From the NCBI GenBank assembly GCA_030037185.1, contig JASHRR010000652.1:1-12049 (forward strand): a stretch of 12,049 nucleotides of DNA, given 5' to 3'. Position 1 is the stretch's first letter; each line of letters opens with the position of its first letter. This stretch comes from Xanthobacteraceae bacterium (lineage in GTDB: Bacteria > Pseudomonadota > Alphaproteobacteria > Rhizobiales > Xanthobacteraceae). This document shows positions 7,058 through 12,049 of this stretch, piece after piece. The notes beneath the pieces are model-generated. The model ran no database searches, had not been told where the DNA came from, and saw only the letters and a list, made by a program, of their open reading frames with translations. Made by a program: the position numbers and the translations under genes.

Positions 7058-9496
7058 TCAGGTTGACCCGAGGTGATGAGGTTGCGGCTGGGTGCACTGG
7101 CGAAGCTGCGCGACAAGATGCTCCTTACGGAGCGGCTTTGCCAGAAAGGCGCCACCGCTAAATCCGCTTGGCCGCTGGTCTTGAGAATAACCTGACACCG
7201 TTACGAACGGCGTGCGCTTCTGTGACAAAAGCAGCGCGATCGGCTCTGAAGTCTCAGTGCCGAGATTGATGTCAAGCACCGCCGCATCACAACCGAACTC
7301 GTTCAAAAGCTCAAGCGCTTCCGCCACTCTTGCGGCTGGGCCGACGACCTCGAAGCCTGCCTCGGTGAGATTTTCCTCGATCTCGAGCGCGACGATTGCT
7401 TCATCCTCGACCACCAGGACGCGAAGGCGCCGCTCGGACGGTTCGTGCGGCTCTGGCGCCTTGTGCTTCGGCAAAGCACTGGCGGCCGCCTCTTCGACCA
7501 CGCTTCGCGGACACTCAAGGCGCCAGCTCAGCCCCATGCGGGCATAAGTGAGCTCGACCTTTGCGTTGAGACTTCGTTCCGCCAAACGGCAAATGACGGT
7601 CGAACCGAAACCGCTGCTTGACGGCGCAGTAACGGGCGGGCCGCCACTCTCGGTCCACGCGATGCTAAAAACCTCGTTACCCTCGGCGTCTCGATCGGTT
7701 TTCCAGCCGAGTTCGACGTGGCCGCTTTCGTCCGAAAGAGCGCCGTATTTGGTCGCATTCGTCGCAAGCTCGTGGAAGGCCATTCCGAGCGCCTGTGCGG
7801 CGGCTGCAGAGGCAAACACCGGCGGCCCGGCCAGCGTGATGCGCTTGTCCATGAGGTCGCGGAAGTGTGCGAGCTGCGACCTCGCCACCTCATGGAGATC
7901 GGCGCCCTTCCATTTATTTCCTACCAGGATGTCATGACCTGCGGCCAGCGCCTGGACACGCGCCTGGAACCGGGGCAGAAAGTCATCGGGTTTGGTGTTG
8001 ATGGTCTGCTGCGCAATGGCCTGCACCAGGGAGAGCAAGTTCTTGGAGCGATGATTGACTTCACGCAGGAGAAGATCGATCTGCTCCTCATGCTGCTTAC
8101 GCTCGGTGACGTTGGTTGCAAGGGTGATGACGTTCGCTGGTCGTCCCGCCCCATCGCGCAGCAGCGACACGTGCTTATGCACCCACGACACCTTCCCTTC
8201 CTTGGAAAGGCACCGGTTCTCGATCTCGAACGAAGGTATTTGTTGCCAAATCAGCTTCTTGACCTCGCACGCGTGCCGCTCGCGATCTTCCGGATGCACA
8301 ATCGCCTCGAAGCCCGAGCCGCGAAGCTCCTGTTCCGAGTATCCGCGCATATCGGAATATGCCTGGTTGCAGGAAACCAATCGACCATCAAGATCCCAAA
8401 TCGCGATGCCCATGCTGGCGTGCTGATAAATGCCTTTGTAGCGTTCCTCGCTCTCGCGCAGCGCCTCGTCGTTGCGGTGCCGTTCGATAAAATCCGCTGC
8501 TTGCCGCGCGTATAGGTCGAGGAGATCGAATTCATGCGGGGTGGGTCGATGAACATTTCGGAAATGCGTCGACAGGACTCCCAGTGATTTTCCATCCCGC
8601 CCAACCAGCGGGGTGGATTGCACGGCGCGATAGCCTGCCGCGGAGGCAACGGCGCGGAACGGCGCGCAGCTTTCGTCAGCCTCGACATCCTCGACGATGA
8701 TGCGCCGGCCCCCGCGTAACGCTCGGCCGCAAACCGCGGCATCCTCTGCCGAGATTTCCTTGAAGAAGTTCAGGAAGGGCTGCTCGAATCCCTGGTGGGC
8801 CGCGATCGTCAAAATTTTGCGGCTCGCGTCAAACAGCTGAATTGTACCTTTGTCGGCCGCCAGCAACTCAATGGCGGTCCGCAGCATCTCCTGCAACCAG
8901 GCATGAAGTTCCCCTTCTCGCCAAAGTCGCGCGCTTGCCTCATGGAGCTGTTTCAACGCGGATGCGTCGCCTGCCAGTCGCGTTTCGACGGCCTGCAAGT
9001 TGGCAAGATGAGCTCGGCTTCGCGCTTCGCTCTCGCGCATCGCCGTCAACGAATTCGCCAGATCGATCTGTGTCCGATCGAGGAGAACTTTCATTTCGAT
9101 AAAATCTTGGACGTCCGTCAGGGCTCCAAACCACTGACAGATCTCGCCTCGCTCGTTCCTGACCGGAACGCCGTGGGTCTGAAATGTCCGATAGCCGTTA
9201 TGTTTGGCACTCCAAATCCGGCCCTGGGCGGAATAAGGCGTCCCCGTGGCCATCGCCGATGCCCACTCGGCCATAAGGGATTGACGATCATCAGGGTGCA
9301 GGCAGGACGACCAGCCCGAGCCTCGGTACTCGTCCCAGGCCTGCCCCGTGTAGTCTCGCCAACGAGGCTGCTCTTCAACGACTTCGCCAGCGGCATTCGT
9401 CCACCAAACAAAGGTTGAGGCGAGGAGCGGGGCATCGAATGTCTTGTCGGTGCGTGTTGCCCGCGATTTTCCAGGGAAACCGAATTGCTGATCCAT
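7058..9496 (-). CDS. Hybrid HWE-family sensor histidine kinase (PAS-GAF-PAS-HWE-receiver)
   Basis: An 812-residue predicted soluble hybrid sensor kinase. Order: PAS 1 (about 27-133, PAS_3-like), a helical, possibly coiled-coil linker (134-190), GAF (about 190-342), PAS 2 (about 345-465), HWE kinase core and a C-terminal receiver (691-800). The phosphoacceptor is His482 in REVNHRSKNLL. The N-box HELATNATKYGA at 575-586 supplies the conserved His575, and WTE at 614-616 supplies the WxE that names the family. The receiver shows the acidic pair at 697-698, phosphoacceptor Asp742 in VLDINLG, and Lys787. There are no membrane segments, LOV signature or evident chromophore cysteine, so the signal is unknown. 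Phosphotransfer to its own receiver is likely; no partner regulator or output domain is nearby. The start at 9496 lacks a clear Shine-Dalgarno. It converges on the UbiD gene with 14 bases between stops. Confidence 0.92.
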   Translation of the reverse strand: MDQQFGFPGKSRATRTDKTFDAPLLASTFVWWTNAAGEVVEEQPRWRDYTGQAWDEYRGSGWSSCLHPDDRQSLMAEWASAMATGTPYSAQGRIWSAKHNGYRTFQTHGVPVRNERGEICQWFGALTDVQDFIEMKVLLDRTQIDLANSLTAMRESEARSRAHLANLQAVETRLAGDASALKQLHEASARLWREGELHAWLQEMLRTAIELLAADKGTIQLFDASRKILTIAAHQGFEQPFLNFFKEISAEDAAVCGRALRGGRRIIVEDVEADESCAPFRAVASAAGYRAVQSTPLVGRDGKSLGVLSTHFRNVHRPTPHEFDLLDLYARQAADFIERHRNDEALRESEERYKGIYQHASMGIAIWDLDGRLVSCNQAYSDMRGYSEQELRGSGFEAIVHPEDRERHACEVKKLIWQQIPSFEIENRCLSKEGKVSWVHKHVSLLRDGAGRPANVITLATNVTERKQHEEQIDLLLREVNHRSKNLLSLVQAIAQQTINTKPDDFLPRFQARVQALAAGHDILVGNKWKGADLHEVARSQLAHFRDLMDKRITLAGPPVFASAAAAQALGMAFHELATNATKYGALSDESGHVELGWKTDRDAEGNEVFSIAWTESGGPPVTAPSSSGFGSTVICRLAERSLNAKVELTYARMGLSWRLECPRSVVEEAAASALPKHKAPEPHEPSERRLRVLVVEDEAIVALEIEENLTEAGFEVVGPAARVAEALELLNEFGCDAAVLDINLGTETSEPIALLLSQKRTPFVTVSGYSQDQRPSGFSGGAFLAKPLRKEHLVAQLRQCTQPQPHHLGST

Positions 9497-9641
9497 GGCG
9501 CGAGTTCGCTTTTCAAGATACCGCCGCTATATGCGCAGCCTGGCGATTTTGATCGGGTTTCCCTGCCTGGGCAAAACCTCCCTCGGCCCCACCGAAAACC
9601 GCGACTACCATCGGTAGCGCTATAACGTTGCGACCTGACGA

Positions 9642-9674
9642 GAATTGCGAATCTTGTTTTAGGACACGCAATTC
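9642..9674. promoter_or_regulatory. 8-bp inverted repeat upstream of the kinase gene
   Basis: GAATTGCG (9642-9649) and CGCAATTC (9667-9674) are exact reverse complements across a 17-base spacer, about 145 bases before the kinase start. It could be a regulator site or an RNA hairpin in a long leader. No regulator can be named. Confidence 0.25.
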
Positions 9675-9747
9675 CATCGTGTGCCCTATTATCACATCGA
9701 GCCGTTCACGAGGTGCAGTCTGGCGCAGGCGTTCCTTTGCCGTGTCG

Positions 9748-9772
9748 ATAAGAGCCCGCGGCCTGCGCGGGC
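9748..9772 (-). terminator. Candidate intrinsic terminator of the exported-protein gene
   Basis: Read on the minus strand, GCCCGCG (9772-9766), loop CAGGC and CGCGGGC (9760-9754) form a perfect 7-bp GC stem followed by TCTTAT. It lies about 60 bases after the TAA of the exported-protein gene and before the kinase gene, which suggests that the two are separate transcription units. The T-rich tract is short, so strength is uncertain. Confidence 0.4.
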
Positions 9773-9831
9773 CCGCCTGGGCGGTAAAAGAATGGGCCGG
9801 GCATCTCGATCAGCAAACTGCTCTCGTCGGC

Positions 9832-11049
9832 TTACTGCAACGGGTCCAGTTGGACCGACGCCACACCGCCTACGCTGTCCATGGTTCTCGGATCGGGACC
9901 CCGTCCTTCCGCAAAGGCGCGCTCTTCGGCGCGCCGTCCATGCAGCAGCCCCGGCAAGCCATAGTTTCCTTCGATGCAGCGCGGTTCGTAATAAATTCTG
10001 TTCTCCTCATCGCTCTGCTTGGTGAACTCCTGCTTGGCGGTCCAGGGCCTGGTCCATACAGTCGGATCTTCGATCGTGACCTCATACTGGAGGTTGTTTG
10101 CCCCGGTCCGTGTCCAGCGCTCAACCAGATGCAGATTCTCGCGCGAGCCGAAGACATCGGTCTTCGCACTGAAGTTGGTCACGTCGATCACAAGCGTATC
10201 GCCCTCCCAATGGCCGCGCGAGTCGCCGAACCACTGGCGGATACTGGCCGGCAAGTGGGGCCTGCCATCCATCACGATGTTGCGCTGCCACCCTTGGCCT
10301 TGATTCATGTCGTAGAACATGGCGATGCCGCCGGGGGTCTGCACGATTCGGCGAAAGCTTCCGCCGAACAAGCTGCCAAAGTCGGGCAGTCCGCTGTGCA
10401 GGCAGCGGTCCGCCAACCCATCATCCTCGGGGCCGTCGCTGCGATTGAGGCGCACGAAGTTGCCGGTGTGGTAGCGCGGAGGAAGTTCGGCGAATCGAGG
10501 CGACGGCGTCGGATCGTACCTGCCTCCGGCGCAGACCGGCTCTTTGTCCTTGCACGCCTCAGTGGATTGCAATAGAGCGAGGCGGAATTCCCGGTCGGCC
10601 GCAGCAGCCCTCTGAGCCTGTGGCGTCAGCGGCGGAATCCGGCCGTTGGGCGGATCGACCACCAACGACGTGCGCAAGCCCGCGTGCTTGACGGTCAAGA
10701 ACGCGGTGTTGTAGGCGCCGCCGACGTCAATCGCCGTCCCGCGGTCTTGGCGCGGGTCACTGCCGAAAAGCGTGCCTCGCTGTCTGTCCAATTCTTCCCG
10801 TTGCGTCTCGGTAAAGAATTCCTGGTTCGCATACTTGGCAGGGCGCTGTAAGGGCGTATCAAATTCATCGGTCCAGATGCCCTGCAGATCGGGTTCCCCC
10901 CATGGGGTTTTCAGCGCCCCTGCCACGACAGCCGCCTGTCGGGGCGGAGCCTGAGCTGCCGTCCGCGTGATGGAGTACGAAATGATCGCACCGACGGCCG
11001 CCACGGCGATGACGGCCGTGATCATCGAGCCTGAGAACCTCGCGTGCAT
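9832..11049 (-). CDS. Exported protein of unknown function (PWGEPDLQGIW family)
   Basis: A 405-residue predicted exported protein. Residues 9-28 are hydrophobic and are followed by TRTAAQA, consistent with a Sec signal peptide cleaved near residue 34 or a membrane anchor. The mature part has motifs I recognise from a widespread unnamed family in Bradyrhizobium-like bacteria and Acidobacteria: TPWGEPDLQGIWTDEF at 48-63, DGRPH at 261-265, WFGDSRGHWEGDTLVIDVTNF at 273-293, ERWTRTG at 310-316, and YEPRCIEGNYGLPGLL at 354-369. The role is unknown to me, and I see no catalytic motif that I can name. Four or so cysteines in the mature part could form disulfides in the periplasm. The start at 11049 is chosen over an upstream in-frame ATG at 11193 because GGAG lies five bases before it and the signal peptide begins there. 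It appears monocistronic. Confidence 0.8.
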   Translation of the reverse strand: MHARFSGSMITAVIAVAAVGAIISYSITRTAAQAPPRQAAVVAGALKTPWGEPDLQGIWTDEFDTPLQRPAKYANQEFFTETQREELDRQRGTLFGSDPRQDRGTAIDVGGAYNTAFLTVKHAGLRTSLVVDPPNGRIPPLTPQAQRAAAADREFRLALLQSTEACKDKEPVCAGGRYDPTPSPRFAELPPRYHTGNFVRLNRSDGPEDDGLADRCLHSGLPDFGSLFGGSFRRIVQTPGGIAMFYDMNQGQGWQRNIVMDGRPHLPASIRQWFGDSRGHWEGDTLVIDVTNFSAKTDVFGSRENLHLVERWTRTGANNLQYEVTIEDPTVWTRPWTAKQEFTKQSDEENRIYYEPRCIEGNYGLPGLLHGRRAEERAFAEGRGPDPRTMDSVGGVASVQLDPLQ

Positions 11050-11136
11050 GATGTCTCCTCTTGCCCTGAACTGCGCTCCCGCAACGGTTTTGTTCAACCC
11101 CGGAAATCCGTGGCGTCGTCGCCGTCTTACTTGCAA

Positions 11137-11166
11137 GGATAGGCTTGTGCCCTTGCGCCGCGCAAG
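11137..11166 (-). promoter_or_regulatory. Putative promoter with palindrome over the -35 box, exported-protein gene
   Basis: On the minus strand TTGCGC (11165-11160) and CTATCC (11142-11137) are 17 bases apart and would give a leader of about 80 bases. The -35 region lies inside a perfect palindrome CTTGCGC-C-GCGCAAG (11152-11166, plus strand), which could be a repressor site. The hexamers only partly match consensus. Confidence 0.28.
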
Positions 11167-11309
11167 AAGGCAGTTGCTGCGGCAAAGCTGCAAGGATCGG
11201 TCACGAGGCTTTTCGCACGGGGCTGCCGCCGGCCAATCGTATGTGGCGCGGCGATGGGCGGTGAGCAGTCCGTTGGATTCCCCTCCAATTCCGCGCTAGC
11301 CTACCCACT

Positions 11310-11554
11310 ATGAATAGATTCGTGGGCATAAGTGCGGCTGCCAAGGCGCTGGGTGTGGGGTTGGCGATTTGCCAAGCACGCAACGTTGAGGTGGTTATCC
11401 TCAATCGCGGCGAAGATACCACGTTTGAGCAAGACCTCGCGAAAGACGTCCTTGAGATTAACACTGTATTTAGCGCCCGCCTTGATGGCAGTCGATCGCC
11501 TAAGAACGCCAAGCTTATCGGGCTGTGACCCAAGCGGTGCAGGCTACATGCTGA
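11310..11554 (+). pseudogene. tnpA: IS607-family TnpA serine recombinase, internally deleted
   Basis: The frame encodes 72 residues that start with the MerR-like helix-turn-helix beginning of IS607 transposases (MNRFVGISAAAKALGV) and jump directly to their C-terminal part (ICQARNVEVVILNRGEDTTF, then DLAKDVLEINTVFSARL and GSRS). Full-length relatives are roughly 190-220 residues. The missing middle holds the rest of the DNA-binding domain and the catalytic serine and arginines, so the product cannot recombine DNA. The deletion kept the frame. Near 11520 a further indel causes an early TGA at 11526-11528; the ancestral tail (VTQAVQATC, then stop) is readable in another frame at 11525-11554 and overlaps the tnpB start. 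Family assignment is firm from these blocks, while the exact deletion size needs a comparison copy. Confidence 0.8.
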
Positions 11555-12049
11555 TCGCTCACCGCATCGCGCTAGACCCCAACAACAAGCAGCGGAGATA
11601 TTTTGCTCGTGCGGCTGGGACGGCCAGATTTGCTTATAACTGGGCATTGAGCGAGTGGAAAGCACAGTACGAAGCTCGCAAGCTTGATCCCTCATTGCCG
11701 TCGCCGTCCGAAGTATCGTTGCCCAAGAAGCTCAACTCTCTCAAACGTGAGCAATTCCCTTGGATGTTTGACGTTACGAAATGTGCCGCTCAAGAAGCTA
11801 TTATCGACCTTGGCGCGTCATTTAAGGCGTTCTTTGAGAAGCGACAGGTTCAAAGCAAAAGACGTGCACGACAGCTTTTGCGCCGCTAACGAGGGACGTT
11901 GCGATGCGACGGCCGCCGGATCAAGTTGCCTAAAGTCGGCTGGGTCCGCATGCGCGAAGCAATCCGCTTCGACGGCGTGTTGAAGCCGAGTCACTGTCAG
12001 CCGCACTGCGGGTTTGCTTCAATCTTGGTTGAAGCAGCCGATCCGCAAC
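11548..12049 (+). pseudogene. tnpB: IS607-associated TnpB, frameshifted and cut by window end
   Basis: TnpB is the RNA-guided nuclease carried by IS200/IS605 and IS607 elements, the ancestor-like relative of Cas12. Only the N-terminal part is in the window. MLIAHRIALDPNN, ARAAGTARFAYNWAL, LNSLKREQFPWM and the QEAIIDLGASFKAFFEK segment match the N-terminal OrfB/HTH-type region. The frame then breaks: after about 11840 the ancestral text continues one frame over (RFKAKDVHDSFCAANE) while the original frame stops at 11889. It returns to the first frame from about 11911 (GRRIKLPKVGWVRMREAIRF), switches near 11990 (VTVSRTAG) and back near 12013 (FASILVEAADP). The RuvC-like catalytic residues and zinc finger would lie beyond the window. 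It is almost certainly inactive unless these are sequencing indels; the intact neighbouring genes argue against that. Confidence 0.82.

Larger units (their letters stand above)
9497..9831. other. Intergenic region between kinase and exported-protein genes
   Basis: This 335-nt gap separates two minus-strand genes. It contains a terminator-like hairpin (9754-9772), an 8-bp inverted repeat (9642-9674) and an 8-bp palindrome TAGCGCTA (9615-9622). I see no coding sequence with a ribosome binding site. The kinase promoter should lie here, but I cannot assign it. Confidence 0.5.
11310..12049 (+). mobile_element. Decayed IS607-family insertion sequence (tnpA-tnpB), truncated by window end
   Basis: Remnants of a serine-recombinase TnpA and a TnpB lie in the order and overlap typical of IS607-family elements. 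The ancestral tnpA stop and the tnpB start share the seven bases ATGCTGA (11548-11554). Both genes are broken, so the copy cannot move itself. IS607 elements lack terminal inverted repeats, and I could not place the left end exactly; it lies somewhere between 11050 and 11310. The right end, with any guide RNA, is outside the window. Base composition is less GC-rich than the neighbours: the 60 bases from 11581 are 50 percent GC, consistent with acquisition. Confidence 0.8.

Noticed and set aside
5283..7097. 604-codon minus-strand frame antisense to the whole UbiD gene
   Set aside because: It is a mirror of a GC-rich coding gene, with His/Arg-rich composition and no domain; the plus-strand UbiD protein is clearly the real one.
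9497..9831. tRNA or small structured RNA in the kinase upstream gap
   Set aside because: The hairpins present do not form a cloverleaf, and no conserved tRNA arm sequences were seen.
1..12049. CRISPR array or defence island
   Set aside because: No regularly spaced direct repeats and no cas or known defence genes; the only related item is the decayed tnpB.

Overview
The window looks like chromosomal DNA from a high-GC alphaproteobacterium, most likely of the Bradyrhizobium/Rhodopseudomonas type (Hyphomicrobiales). The grounds are strong GC bias at third codon positions, an HWE-family histidine kinase, palindromic intergenic repeats of a type I associate with that group, and gene families (CoxL-like molybdenum hydroxylase, UbiD-type decarboxylase, a PWGxPDLxGxW exported protein) that are common there. 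The taxonomic call is inference.

Layout. 1-405 has no gene I can support. 406-1176 (+) encodes a tandem-domain VOC/glyoxalase-fold protein, followed by a perfect 11-bp inverted repeat. 1177-1887 has no convincing gene. 1888-2454 (-) encodes a zinc nucleoside-deaminase-like protein with a Tat-like signal peptide. 2686-5037 (-) encodes a CoxL-like molybdopterin-binding large subunit. It is divergent, across a 335-nt gap, from a UbiD-family decarboxylase at 5373-7043 (+). 7058-9496 (-) encodes a PAS-GAF-PAS-HWE kinase-receiver hybrid that converges on the decarboxylase gene with 14 nt between stop codons. 9832-11049 (-) encodes an exported protein of unknown function. 11310 to the window end (+) is a decayed IS607-family element: a tnpA that has lost its catalytic domain and a frameshifted tnpB, cut by the window edge.

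How the genes may work together. The divergent CoxL-like and UbiD-like genes are the only pair whose arrangement suggests a shared job, perhaps hydroxylation and decarboxylation of an aromatic or heteroaromatic compound. The CoxL-like protein has no iron-sulfur or FAD partner subunit in the window, and no UbiX flavin prenyltransferase is present. The kinase carries its own receiver, and no separate response regulator is visible. The other genes look like independent transcription units.

I did not find a clearly new multi-gene system. The points most worth following are the orphan CoxL/UbiD pair, the apparently exported deaminase, and the IS607/TnpB relic. No rRNA, tRNA or CRISPR array was seen.
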